Shown in pieces: positions 22,538 to 35,165 of a stretch of 64,000 nucleotides of DNA. Origin of the DNA: Ciona intestinalis (Eukaryota; Chordata; Ascidiacea; Phlebobranchia; Cionidae). The position numbers and the translations under genes are program-made. Position 1 is the stretch's first letter, and every line of letters starts with the position of its first letter. Below the pieces are notes generated by a model. The model was given only the letters and a program-made list of their open reading frames with translations, was not told where the DNA came from and did no database searches. The stretch covers positions 3,121,826 through 3,185,825 of the forward strand of contig NC_020176.2 of the NCBI RefSeq assembly GCF_000224145.3, given 5' to 3'.

Positions 22538-25500
22538 TCATATGAACAGAGTACCGTCATCGTCTACACCAAGAAACGCAACGTTATGTTCTACATTTAA
22601 CCCAGAGTTTAACAAATTTTCAGTTTCCATGTCTTCTTGTGGCCTTTTTCCTGCTGAACACTGCAGTAGAAAAGCACTTTTCTGTAGTTCGTTGTCGTTT
22701 GCTTTGCCTGGGCTGTCTCTGAAATTCAAGGGGGGAGATGGTCCTGAGCGTTTACCAACACAAGAGTTCGGTAACAACGGCTTTGTAGAAGAGGCGGAAG
22801 ACGACATTGACATTACAGATGACTTATCCGATGTACACGCAATATCATCATGGTTTGACAGCGACCCGTTTTTGCTTGAACCGGGTGAAGGTTTGAACCC
22901 CATACTCACTTCAACTCCACTATCGGTGTAAAACTATAAAATAAGTGGGAATTAGTATCCATTGCTGGACCCAAACTATATGAAAGTAAGTGCCTAAACG
23001 CTTACCTGTTGGTCCTTTTGATTTTGCTGGTAGTCTGACATCGAAGAAGAAGATGAAATCCAACTGTTTCTTACACATGCTGCACCAGAAGTTGTGATTC
23101 CCAATCTAACAGATAACGGTGGTACGGATGATGTGTCGATAGTTACATCCTTCTCGAGTTCGTCAGCCGGGACACAGTCTTTTCTAAAGGATACTCGATG
23201 GCGAGTGTCCGAGTCCGACTCTTCTGGTGTGGTGATTTCTGGATATGACGGCCTGCTGGGTCTGACTTGGCTTTCCTCTAATCCCAAAACGTATAGTCCG
23301 CCCGAGTTGCTGTTCGCCTGTATGGCCATTCCTGCTTGCACGTTCACCGCGTATAACGCTGCAAGATCGCGGGACTGGTAAAGGTTTTCTGCTGGTGCGG
23401 GCGCTGATACATTCGCGTGCTGTATCGGTGAAATTTCAGCTACGGTCTGCGTAAAAGGATGTCTCGCCATTGATGAAGTGGAGGTAACAGGGTAACTTCC
23501 CAAAGGAACATTTTCGCCGATTTCATGCAGAAAGTTTGCTTGGCAATTAGGCTCGTTAACATAATGGCAAGAATCTGCATCGTGGATTGGATAAAGTGTG
23601 TGATCAGATAATTTTGAACGTGTGGACTGCTGACGCATTGTATAATATCCACGAGGTTTTCCTGAGCAAAAAAATAAAGTTAGATTTTGTATACAGTTAG
23701 AAGTTAACATAGGGTATAACTCGGACCCATATAAATCTCAGGTCCAGCTGGACCTCACCCACGTAAAATAGAATAATACTGGAAAATTATTTTGTCATTT
23801 TTCTAACCTGTGTATCGTTTACTGCTGCAGTGGTTCAGAGTTTCGGCTCCACGAGCCGATGACCTTAGTCCTGTCCGTTCAAAACGTTCCAACTTGCACT
23901 GGTCGCACGTAGCGTCCCAACTGACCCCGTGACGGCAAAGTGGAACAGAAAACTCTCTTCCATTAATTTCGGAGCAATATCTTTCTACGTCTTCACGATA
24001 GTCAATGGAAGACACTGAATTCGCTCTTCGGGGTCGACCGCTCATGCGACAGTCAGTTGTGTACTGACGCCTAGCGAAAGCAGGCTTTGTATCATGCTGG
24101 AAGCTTGCTGAGCTTGTGAGTTGCCGAAACCCAGCTCTCACTTCTGAAATATATGAATGAATGATTAACAAATGGTATTTATTAACCTTTCGTGGCGGGG
24201 CAACGACGTTATAACACTTCTGTTTCATACTTCGTGCCCGAGTACGAGTTACCACATATTTATAACTATGATGGATAATTGATTTGGGAATTATACCTGC
24301 TTCGTAGTTGGCATAGTTTTTACAGGTCAAAGTAGAATCGCGAGAAGTCCGTGAAAATGATTTCTGGTTCTTTCTCATGTGACCATCGGCACGATTATCA
24401 CCACACTCATTACTCGAGTTTGAAACACTGTCTTGCGATTTCCCACTTCCCCCGCTACGATGGGACGGCGGACTTGCCGATCGAGAACCTGAAATTAAAG
24501 AGATCAGTTTTGACTGTAAACTTAAATAGTAATCAAGAGTTTAATAAACACAGATTTTCCAAGACCTGCTAATACATAGAACAAGAAATTAATCTTACCT
24601 TTGCTTCTGCAAGTAGAGACGAGAGTACCCTGGTCTGAAGCCATCGTGCCGCTGTTACGTGAGCATTGGCCGGGTGACCGATTTGCCCCTACGGAAAAAA
24701 AATTACAAAACTTTAAAAAGACACCTAATGCCATAACAGTGTACAGAGGTATTACTTATCTATGTGGTATTGCAAGATTTTAGTTTTGGTTGTTATATGG
24801 TCAAAAATAACTCACGTTTTACATAAGAAACGTTGTTGCGTTTGAAACAACACATACTTGCTGCCACTACAATCATAAGGGCGAGACCGCACGACGCAGA
24901 GATAACGATGACAAGTATAATTGACATGCCTGCAAAAAATATGTTTTAACATAAGAAATAGGTAAAAGATAAGGACAAATGTTTATTAATCATTGAAACT
25001 TACCGGCTGCGCTGGTAGAACTGTCGTATTCAGCTGAAATGACAAAAAAATAAATGAATGAATAAATTAATGTAAACCTACTTACACTCGCGTGGCGTTG
25101 CAAAGCGGTCGTTATAACACGGGTGTATTGTTTCTTATACCTCGTGCCCGCTTACGAGCTACCGCGTTATAACTTATAACTGTGGATAATTGTATGTATA
25201 AAGTATGTAAATAAATAAAAGTTAGTGTAGTAAATACCTGTTGTGGTAGCGATAATGTAATCGGTCGGGTGACTGAAGCCAAAAGAGTTATTGGCGTGGA
25301 TGCGGACCAAGTAAGACGTTTTAGGTTCCAATCCAAGCATTGAGTGGCTTGTTATCCCGCCCGGAATAACTGCTTGTTGCCAAGTAGTTCGCTCTTTCTG
25401 TTCGCCAGAACTTTGCTGCGATCTATAATAGAAATACAGCCGTTTAGATTTCCAGATTTAGAATTTGTGGGTAAATATAGCTTGTGTTAAACTGTTACTG

Positions 25501-28500
25501 CCAAAACATGCCTCACATCAAATTCAGTGGTAACGAATTATTATCTGCTGGTTTATCATTATTTAACGAAACTAATATATGAAGTGTCTCACTTTTTATA
25601 CTGCAGTACAAACGATTGCTTCTTTCCGCCATCAAAGGCCGGCCGCCATGCCACAGTAATGGCATCAAAGGTGTGGTTCGTAATTCTTAATTCTGTTGGA
25701 GTATCTGGAACGCCTACATTTAAAAATACATATTAAGATTTTGAAGTCTCAGCAATGTGATTTCTAATTCATAAAGATAGGCTAATGTCGTTCAGACTTA
25801 CCCATGGGGACGATTGAAATGTAGGTACGATCAAACCCAAGAGAGTTTGTGACGTCACAGGTAAATTTGGTGACGTAGAAGCCGCCTTTAAGATGCGCTA
25901 CATTGATGTACAGAGTGCTTGAAAATAGGTCATGGTCGTGGCGTCTGAATTCCGAAACATACCTAAATAAAACATGGCTCAGTATACATTTTATATTATA
26001 CACATAAATACCTGCTAGTATAAAAAGGTGGGGTAAGATGGTTCATATTTTTATTCTTTTTTATCGTGCCATTGGGTAGTAAACATTAAAAAATATGGGA
26101 TATTATGTGCCAACGATATTATCTTATCCCACAGTATACTAAGAGAACTAACAGCAAATAAATGGAAAAGCTAAAATAAGCCAAATAATCGCTTTATTCA
26201 TTAAATACATGTTCATACTGTGTGTCAAAACTTTGAGCGCTTCCAGCATGAATAACAGTTCCATTTTCATCTTTCCATTGAAACGTAACATCTGGATTGC
26301 CGAATGCTCTGCATACGATTGCAACTCTTTTACGCACACCGGTAGGTGGCGGTCGTGCTACTTTGATCGGAGTATTTCTTCGATCGATGACTGCGCCGAC
26401 TGAATTAACAAAGTACAGGATGTATCGTAATGTTCATATATATACATATTAGCATGTAGGATTTTTGTGTAAGAGCTAAACTTTGGTATATTTCATATGG
26501 GTTTAATAGCGAGGCTCGACAGGACACCTACAAAATTTAGGCCAGCGTTGTCCAGTCTGGTAACTAGCTTTTTTATAGCAAGATAAAGAAAATATTTAAA
26601 AATGATAACTCGTTTTAATATAAACGTTAATTTTAGATATCAAAGAAAATTAATAAAACTTACATTTAATTGAAAGTTTGAATTCCGACGTGCCAGCAGT
26701 CCCAACACCGTTGGCGGCAATGCATCGATAAGTCCCTCTATCAGATTGTGTGACATTTCGAATCATCAGGCGACTAGTTCCCGGTTTCGTGGTGACGTCA
26801 TATACGAGACGCTCGGGATTTGGAATCTGCGCAAAAAAATAAATAATTGATTATATCAATAGCGATTATTACGCCTGGATGGCAGACGACTGCATTGTTA
26901 TATCAAGTTCTTACGTTTTTTATCCATTGCACATTGGTAGTGAGTGGAAGGGAATCAATTGTACACGTCATGATGACGTCATCACCAATGACGACAGTTT
27001 TGGGACCACTTAAGTCGCTAATCCTCGGGGCATCTGGAAATTTATATATTTTTATAAAAATATGTGATTAAATTTAATAAACATTTTTAGATTATTTTAC
27101 TTACAATACACGGAAAATAAAACGTTGATCGACGATTCTCCTCGTGTGTTAATCGCCTTCAGTTGGTACATGCCAGCATCGCTTAAATGGACATTACGAA
27201 TCCTTAAAATTCCTTCGTTCTCCGACCATGTAATGCGGTGATCATTTGCCAAAGCGACAGTTCTCCAAATTGGAACTTCATCTTTTTCAGGAGTCCTAGT
27301 TGGGGCCAAGATCAACTGACCGATCGCCGAGTTTCGTTGCGAAGGGATGAGCCTCGACCATAAGTAAGTCATATTGCTTGGGTTTCCACGTACAGGTATA
27401 AAAATCTCGATCTCTCGCTTGCCCTCGGTTGCTGCAAACCGAAAAATCTTCTTCGCAAAACGTGGCGAAAACTCCACGTTCATAGTGAGCGATTTTTCCG
27501 TTGATTTTCTTAATATTGGATTTTCCGCTCTGTGGGTATATCGAATAATTTTAAATATTGCTAAATTAGCAGTTTTTGAAATTATATTGATGTAATATAG
27601 TACTGTGGGGTAAGATTCGTACGTTATAAAATCTAATATTTTTTCATTGTGTTTTTATCAATTAACAACCATCTTTAAGAGTCGTGCGAATAGAGTTTAA
27701 TAATTTTGCAAACAACAGGAACCAGCCTACCCCAACTTACTATATAACTCAAGCTCTATTTCAAGTGGAGCTTCAAGTTCATATACTAGTACTACATCAG
27801 GTAATTATACAGAAGATTTTTACTCACAAACCTGCATGTTATTCTTGCCCCATTAAACGTGTAGTTTGGAATGAACCGTATCCTACTATTTGAGATCATA
27901 CCACCATTGCGACCGTCCCTGGTTGTAAGCTTTTCCACTTTGGCAGTGCTAATAAGAGAACCATCTCGGTACCTATAAAATCACAACGTTAAAACATCTA
28001 AATGTTCTATTTTTTATACAGTTCTGCTTGGTAAGATGGGACACCTTTAGCACATGATTTTATAATATCCTGATCGTGTTTTAAACAGTTAGCAACGGTC
28101 CGTGGAGGTCGTGAGGATACAGTTTTGTAATTGGGACGAGAAAATAGAACAAAAAGGTGTCCTATCTTCCCCCACTCTACTATACTTACCAAGTAATTGC
28201 CGAAGCTGGGTTACTGGATGAAGTCTCGCAGATAAAGCTAACAGCTTCGTCGCTTGCTAAAGACTCGGGAGATTGTTCAACAGTAAGCGCTCGAGCAAGA
28301 AATAAAACCTAAACATTAGAAACGTTTTAGCACTTAAAGTTAGAAACCAGTACAGTGTAACGCCTTTTTATTTTTTTCCAATGAGTCAGCATCTGGATCT
28401 ATTCGAACTAGCATCTTCATCTGTTTGTTCGTTTTTAGTTAAATGAAGTCTACTCTATATGATCAACTTCCGTAAGCTAAAATGAGGTTAAAGTTTAAGC

Positions 28501-31500
28501 TAGACAACGAACCTGTAATGTCATCGTGGATCTTTTAGGCGTCCGTGAAGCGACATGAGTTGCAAGACACGCATACTCTGCCAAGTTATCGGTTTCGTCG
28601 AGAACAATTTCCAGGATATTACAATTTGATCCGATTTCCCTGCATACGGTTGTACCAGGCAGGATCCTCGTTTTTCTACCATCATCCGCTACCGGGTTTC
28701 CGTTCTTTGTCCAAGTTAACGTAGGGGTAGGTCTCCCGCCCTGCGAGTTAAGTGTAAGTTGAGTACTTAGATTCTATACCATATGTGGTTTAAGCTATAC
28801 GGTCAACACGTTACATTATAGCATACATTGTGGTAGGTTAGAGGTATACGATGCTGGTGTATAGTTTTGTTTATTTTATAATCCCATTTAGTAGTATACA
28901 AAGAATATATACAGAATTATATAACCGTATCCCTACAACTAAAAAAGCTCGTTGGTAAATGTTAAAAACATAAAGTATGAGCAAACGGTATCTATTTTAC
29001 CCCATGTACAGTACTATAACACCTTCATTTTGGTATTTCGTTTTAGTAAACGATGCCATAAGACGACTAGGCTACATGATACATTATGTTTGCAAGTTTA
29101 TAGTAACATGCAAGCTACACCCAACACAAAAGTCCTACCTGTGATTGACATAACAGCTGCACAGTCTGTCCTGCTTCTAGGTTGGTTACTACACCTGCCA
29201 CTGGTTTAGGATGATGCATGATCAAGTGGACAGATGTAGGCGGGAAGAGAATTTTTAGCGGCACTTTTGTCTGAACAGATTTTAAAGAATCATTAAAAGC
29301 TTTAAATATGGAATACAACTTTTATTTTTTGCACGGCAAGGCTACTACAGACATTGAAACACGGATGTTCTGTTTATACATCTAGTGCCCGCTTACGAGT
29401 CTTCTGGTATATGTAACTTATTTCTTTGCATAGCCGACAGTTTGAACAACCCATTAAGTTAAAGCAACGAAACGTAAGCGTATTGCTCATGGTGGGTACA
29501 CACGTCTTTAATCGTAGCAGCAATGAGCGTCGGACCAGTCACCCTATGGTCACAATCAAGTACAATAATCTATTAATATTTTACCATTTTGACGAAGGCG
29601 AGTTCTGGAACCTCTGCTTTACACGTGTAAATATCATTTGCATTTGCCCGTTTCACTGAAGACAAAGTCAAGCTTGTTCTGATGCTCGATCGAAACGAAA
29701 CAGTGGACACGATTATACCATTTCCATTTTCCACAATCGGCCCCTCATTTTTTAGCCTAAAATAATAAAAATAAGGTTAACTCAAGTTCAATCGGCTGGG
29801 GTAAGAAAGTCCATGTTTTTAGTCTCTGTGTCGTCCCATTTGGTATTAAACAAAGAATTGACATCGTTCAAACCGCATCCTCGCAACTCAGGAAACATAT
29901 ATAGGATATTGTGGCGAACGGTGTCTAGCTAACCCTACAGTACTATACAAATATTTCCTCAGTAGGCTGATTTAATGCTTACCATGTTAAGACGGAAGGT
30001 GGATTACTTTTAGTTGCAGTACATGACAAAGTCAAGGTCGTGTTCTCTATAGCGCCCTCTCTCGGGTGCTGAACTATATCGACGGAAGCAGGCGCATCTG
30101 TAATTAGAAAGGTTACTTACAGTTAGATTTTTTCGGCTTATCTGGCATATAAAGTGCATTTATTATTGCAAAGTTTATTCCGTCGTTCTGTCAGACTTTA
30201 TCAAAGTGTGGAAAAAACGATGCTAGAAAAGTAAAAAAATACTATTTACATTAGCAAGAATAAAAGAATGTCCATATTTTTCAATACATAAACGTTGACG
30301 CTGTTGAATACTTACAGTGTACATTCAAAGTAACGCTGGTCGTAAGTGGGATGTAGAGTGCCAGACTAGAAGCTGCACAAGTTACGGTTTTACCGTGGTC
30401 TTGTGGTCGTACCAAGTGACGAAGTTGACTCGTTACAGTTGTACCGCTGCGGGTGAATGCTCTGTTGATGACATTACCTCCCTGAAACATAATGTGGTTT
30501 AGAATCAGCAGTTTCAACGAATAATTATCTTTACTCCCGACACGCGCTTAGCAGTAACCGGTTGACAGACATGTTTTATGGGATGTAAACTCAGAGATGA
30601 TAGATATGATTTGTCATATCTTTGCAATTTAATCTATCAGACATACGCTATCATTTTGTGTGGTAGAATTAAGCATAAAATGTCAACGTAGTTTCCGTGT
30701 CAAGGAGTACATATACATTTGCACGTGTACGTTATCTCGTACATATAAAACGAGTGATAATAATTGTCAATTTGACAAGTTCCAGTTCCAACCGCGATTT
30801 CGAAATGCAAATTGGGCAGGGTATCATTGCTGCAAGTTCAAGGCCTGTTAATTATCGCCTGCACGTCGGCGTTTAGCAACAATGCAAAAGGGTTAAAAAT
30901 GAATCAATACTTTGACAGTCATAACACCGTGTTATACTGTAACGCAATCATGTGTGCACGGAATTAGTTATTTCACGCACGAAAGCACCAAATTATTCGT
31001 TCAGAAAGTATAGTATTACGTATCGATTTAAACAAGTTGACCTAATCTGTTGACAAAGTAGCACAGCCGTCGTACCTTTGATCAGGCCGAAATGCGTACG
31101 AGAAACACTAGGTATTCTGTTACTTAAAACCTGGATTTAGCTAAGGTGCTTACAGCAGATTTGGGGCAATGAATTTTGGAGTTAAAACATTTGCAAATTA
31201 CTTACAATTTTCCATATTAGAGTTGGTAAGGGGTTTCCCCCGACGCTTGTACACGTCATAATCGCCTCTTCTCCAGCTCGCAACGTATCAGAGGCGTGTG
31301 TGTCAATCGCTGGCTGCTGTGGTGCATCTGTAAAAACAAATAAATAAGTGTAACTACTTTTTCTTGCGTGGTGAGGTAACGACGGTCGTTCCAGCACGGG
31401 TGTTCTGTCTCATACACCTCGTGCCCGCTTAATTACGAATTATTACAAATGTAACTTTGGTGTTGACATTTTGTCGCGTTTCACACACGTCTACAGTCTC

Positions 31501-34109
31501 AAACCTATACACTCTCGTCTATGTGCGCTAAACTGTGCCACCACGCTAAAAATGCAGTTAATGAAAACGTCTGTTGCGATTAGCAGCAAAAAATCAGAGG
31601 TATATACATACATAAAACATTCAATATGCCTTCTGTTGAAACTGGTGTAGACGTTGCTGAGTTTCTGGCGAAACATCTAAGAATAGTTCCGTTGTCACTT
31701 CTTGTGGGAGACATGGTTATACTACTTGTTGTCGTAGCCAGTTTCGTTTCTGTTTCAAATTCAAAAAAGTTTAAACAATTTCAGTATATGTAAATTGATT
31801 TAATTAGGCTAATTTTTAAAAACACGATTGGAAAATTAAGAATATTATGTGCTAATAGCAGTCATCTTTTCACACGGTACTATAAAAATACAGGACTGTT
31901 TTATTCGATTTCAAACTATAGGCTGATTCCAAGTAAAACAATGTTTTTATACCAGGAGAGGTAGCCTGAGAGTTGTGGGCATTTGGTTCTTCGTTGTTAA
32001 TTCCGACACTCCAAGTAACAATGGCTGTGGGTCTCGCATCTGAGGCTCTGCACTCTATAGTTACATGTTTGTTCTCTTGTACGTTAATAAGGCCGGAATT
32101 CATTGGGGAAATCTCCAAACTTTGTGGTGCCACTGTAAACATACAAAAACATGTTTTAATTCTCTTTTATCGTTTCATTTTTTAGAAAACAGAAAGTATG
32201 TATATAGTAAGGTGGGGGCAGATGGGACACCTTTTCGTTTAGTTTTCTCTTTTCATTTGGTGGTAAACAAAGAAAATTCAATGAATTATAAAACCGTATC
32301 TTCACGACTTCCACAGAACGTTGTTAATTGTTTAAAACACAATCAGGCTGTTTGGATATTAGGTGTTAAAGGTGCCCCATCTTCCCCCACTCTACTATAT
32401 ATAGGAATTCATAACGGTAGCCCTGCGACTCAAAAAGAGCGTTGATAATTGAATAAAACGCGATCAGGCTTAATTAACTACAAACATGTGATGTTAAAAG
32501 GGTTTCTTGTCGTTTACATTGTCATTGTATTTAAAATGTTTTGCATTGATGTACAAACCTAGCACGGTGAGGCGTGCGTTGCGGGATCTAAGACGAACAA
32601 ACTTGGTCGAAGCTTGGCAGTTGTATTCACCGTCATCTTCTGGCTGAATATTTACAATTCGAAGACCTGTAAAGATAAACAATAGTGACGTTAAGTTACA
32701 AATTTTCATATTGCTAAATTATTGCATTTATAATTCATCAGTTTTTCAGTAGCTTCAGAATTTTTTTGTAGAATATTACGCTTATATATTCTTTCTAAGC
32801 GGTCACATTGCTAAAATAAAAAACTTCTGTACAGTAAAATATATTCTAATACCTTGATGTTGGCCAGTTTGTACGAAAGAATATCTTGGGAAAGGCGAAT
32901 TGTTTGGCTTTGAAAATGCGAACCCATCTTTAGACCACATCACGTCTCCCTGTGTGTAACAAACCATGTCGACATTTTGCAACGTATTTTATTGTCGTAT
33001 CTTATATATTACCTATCATTTGTATATAAAAAATGAAAGTTTTATAGTAAATAAGAAAATACAAAAATTATGTTGCTATGCCATACATGACGTAATATTA
33101 GAAAATTCCCTTCAGGTAAAAAAATACGAAAAAAATATTACTAGTAGGACATTTTCAAATAAAAAAGGGATTATTATTGTTAGGTGTTTATACCTCGAAG
33201 TTTTTGATGTGACACTGGATAATAACCTCAGGGTCGCCAGCATTGACCGTCATGTTACTCGGTTGTCGAAAGAAGTAAGCTCTGCCCTCTTCCGAGCCTG
33301 TTTGTTTAAAGAAGTTTACAAATTTAATTCAAACACTCGTCGCCTTAATTAGTTAACGGAGCTCGACGGGCGCATCGAGGATTGCAATTTCCTTCTCCGG
33401 CCTGGCAAACTGCTGGTTCCTTATTAATATTTGAGGCGATTGTAATAAGTAAAAACCCACGCGTCTTTGCATCGCTTTGTCCTTACCGCCCAGCAAATTG
33501 CGGAACGGCGACGGGCATCGGAGGTCTGAAATACCGCTTTGATAACGGATTTCGCACGAGGTGACAAAAGACAAATGCAAATATGGTTGACGGATCGAAG
33601 ATTGAATGCCAATCGCCCGCGGCGCACAAGCGAGGGAGCGGACAGTTTTTACTGTTTCAATAAACGACGTGTATTCGGCATTCCGGGGAGCAACGCCTGA
33701 CGTTTTAATTAGTCCATCTTGTAGAGATAAATCGTAGGTTACGAGGTCGACACCGACTACTTTTCATTTAAGTAATGCAGCATGACTGTTACTTCACACA
33801 AGTAAAATGGTTTTTGTAATTAGTATGTCACCTTGCTGGACTATATAGTCATTTTATACGGTTATCATTACTTTGTAATGCATTCACGACGTCTTAACAT
33901 TTTTGAAACACAGAAAATCAACTTAATCAACTTATTTTAAATTCTTAAAACAATACTCAATGTTCATACTTTTAAAATTAGTAAAATAAAGTAAGGTAAC
34001 AAAACTCGGATTCGGCGTAAAATAATTTCAAGATACACTTACCAGCCACGAAAACGACCATGGAAGTAATAAATAATAATCCACATAGTATTTTACGATC
34101 GACAGCCAT
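22538..34109 (-). CDS. NPHS1: Nephrin ortholog: Ig-superfamily adhesion receptor with FN3, TM and very long tail
   Basis: Twenty-eight exons fit in phase and sum to 1685 codons plus stop: 34043-34109, 33194-33297, 32853-32949, 32559-32666, 31953-32132, 31612-31749, 31206-31327, 30316-30481, 29983-30097, 29585-29756, 29139-29270, 28513-28740, 28190-28308, 27832-27972, 27105-27529, 26915-27033, 26664-26826, 26219-26399, 25802-25962, 25593-25713, 25238-25422, 25004-25033, 24816-24929, 24599-24688, 24297-24488, 23808-24143, 23006-23661, 22538-22933. Signal peptide MAVDRKILCGLLFITSMVVF. Ig1 (FFRQPSNMTVNAG, VMWSKDGFAF, DDGEYNCQAS) is nephrin/Kirrel-type; then five more two-exon Ig domains, a Cys-poor spacer-like domain in exon 15, two Ig domains, one FN3 (TPTELRITNHTFDAITVAW) and a TM helix (SIILVIVISASCGLALMIVV) near residue 1100. 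Six Ig, spacer, two Ig, FN3 is the nephrin plan. The tail is about 550 residues (about 155 in human), Ser-rich, ending VDDDGTLFI. It acts at cell contacts; partners are likely Kirrel/Neph-like. Confidence 0.85.
24185..24285 (-). repeat. SINE tail fragment in nephrin intron
   Basis: CGTGGCGGGGCAACGACG, ACTTCTGTTTCATAC and CGTGCCCGAGTACGAGTTACC match the SINE tail block. Only this end is present. Confidence 0.55.
25085..25190 (-). repeat. SINE tail fragment in nephrin intron
   Basis: CGTGGCGTTGCAAAGCGG, AACACGGGTGTATTGTTTC and CCTCGTGCCCGCTTACGAGC belong to the same SINE tail block as at 24185 and 31370. Confidence 0.55.
26030..26145. repeat. MITE, internally deleted copy in nephrin intron
   Basis: Left end AAAGGTGGGGTAAGATGG, block CGTGCCATTGGGTAGTAAAC, right end TATCTTATCCCACAGTATACT. 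The central core is missing. Confidence 0.65.
28016..28185 (+). repeat. MITE, near-complete copy in nephrin intron
   Basis: GGTAAGATGGGACACCTTTA, CCTGATCGTGTTTTAAACAG, GTCGTGAGGATACAG, TTGGGACGAGAAAATAG and right end AGGTGTCCTATCTTCCCCC then ACTCTACTATA. It ends 5 bases before the exon at 28190-28308, so its right end overlaps the donor region of that exon. Confidence 0.85.
29330..29535 (-). repeat. SINE fragment in nephrin intron
   Basis: GCACGGCAAGGC, AACACGGATGTTCTG, TAGTGCCCGCTTACGAG, TTTGAACAACCCATTA and GTACACACGTCTTTAATCG follow the order of the SINE at 7180-7536 from the tail toward the body. Confidence 0.6.
31365..31465 (-). repeat. SINE tail fragment in nephrin intron
   Basis: TTGCGTGGTGAGGTAACGAC, CAGCACGGGTGTTCTG and CCTCGTGCCCGCTTAAT match the SINE tail block. 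Confidence 0.55.
32202..32400 (-). repeat. MITE, complete copy in nephrin intron
   Basis: Termini ATATAGTAAGGTGGGGG and CTTCCCCCACTCTACTATAT; core in the opposite orientation to the copy at 28016 (TTTGGTGGTAAACAAAG, ATAAAACCGTATCTTCACGA, GTTTAAAACACAATCAGG). A second partial core follows directly at 32401-32480. Confidence 0.88.
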
Positions 34110-34284
34110 AACCTCCTCGGGCTGTGGCATCCTTGTATTCGTATTCCGAGACTTATATTTGAATCAGGCCACCTAATGCAATTGTGTTTACGAAGCTGGA
34201 AACAGAAACTGTTAGTTTTGTTAACAGAACAAACACAAAGCAGACAGCAATTTTTAAATGGCAACTTACACCTATATTCTATAT

Positions 34285-34320
34285 TCCATATATATATATA
34301 TATATATAAATATATATATG
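34285..34320. repeat. TA dinucleotide microsatellite
   Basis: About 35 bases of nearly pure TA repeats, about 180 bases upstream of the nephrin start codon. Confidence 0.9.
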
Positions 34321-35123
34321 TATCTACGTTCCCTTTTATCCCCGACAAAACGGAGCGATTCAAGTACCGTACAATACACTGTACCGCAGCGTGGCTAATC
34401 CATCGCGAAATAATCCGGATCCCTCGTATTAAACTTAGTGAACAACCAAGCTTAGCCGTTTTGTCGGGAAACATGTTCTCACGGCCGAATACACTGCCCA
34501 AGTTCACATGCATTCAGGTTGATTTACTTTTAATAATTAGTACGTTGTGCACCGGTGCGCGTGAGTGCAATGCCAAGGTTCGTATTTCGCTACTTCCCCT
34601 CATTAAACTATCTCAAAGCTTGCCGCTATAAATTTTCCTGTAGAAATCTCCAATGCAAATTTGCAGACTGAGTAGACCTTACTAAATCTCACAACCAATT
34701 GCTCTTACATTCACAAAACGTAACTTTGTGTCTTCTTCCATGCTCTACCTGAAAACTTCTGTCAGTAGCAAACGCACGTAATTACCTAAGTAAACAAACT
34801 AGCACGTAAATTAATTTGGATCATACGGGTGTCGTAAATATGCCACGCCCCAGATTAATAGAAAGGTATCGATTATAAGAAACCTGGACGTTCTTACCGA
34901 TGAACGCTGGTTTTCTCCGCTCAAAACATTGGAGAGTCTTTATCAATCGAAATCTGCCCTTTTTTCCCCAGGCGCTTCCTACAACGCGGGAACCTTTTTC
35001 GTCTATCTCCCGCAGTCATCGTCGTGACCGAGCTACACTAATGCGCTGAGCGGCACGCAGCATTGCGATAATTATTCTTGCAGCCTTTCCGCGTTCACAA
35101 CAACACGGCCTCCTCCGTAAGCG

Positions 35124-35165
35124 TGACATCATCAAATGACGTCATAATAAAAATATATGACGTCA
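35124..35165. promoter_or_regulatory. Cluster of three CRE/ATF-type sites upstream of nephrin
   Basis: TGACATCA at 35124-35131, TGACGTCA at 35137-35144 and TGACGTCA at 35158-35165, all within 42 bases and about 1 kb upstream of the nephrin ATG. A further TGACGTCA lies at 35948-35955 and TTACGTCA at 35920-35927. TGACGTCA is the palindromic binding site of CREB/ATF bZIP factors; use in nephrin control is inferred. Confidence 0.5.

Noticed and set aside
22542-22931. 129-codon plus-strand ORF
   Set aside because: It is antisense to the last nephrin exon, whose minus-strand frame joins upstream exons in phase.
32065-32445. 126-codon plus ORF
   Set aside because: Runs through the MITE at 32202-32400 and antisense to nephrin exon 5; repeat-derived.
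33353-33640. Minus ORFs in nephrin intron 1 (75 and 67 codons)
   Set aside because: Slightly GC-rich but overlapping in two frames, no domain, and exons 1 and 2 join in phase without them.
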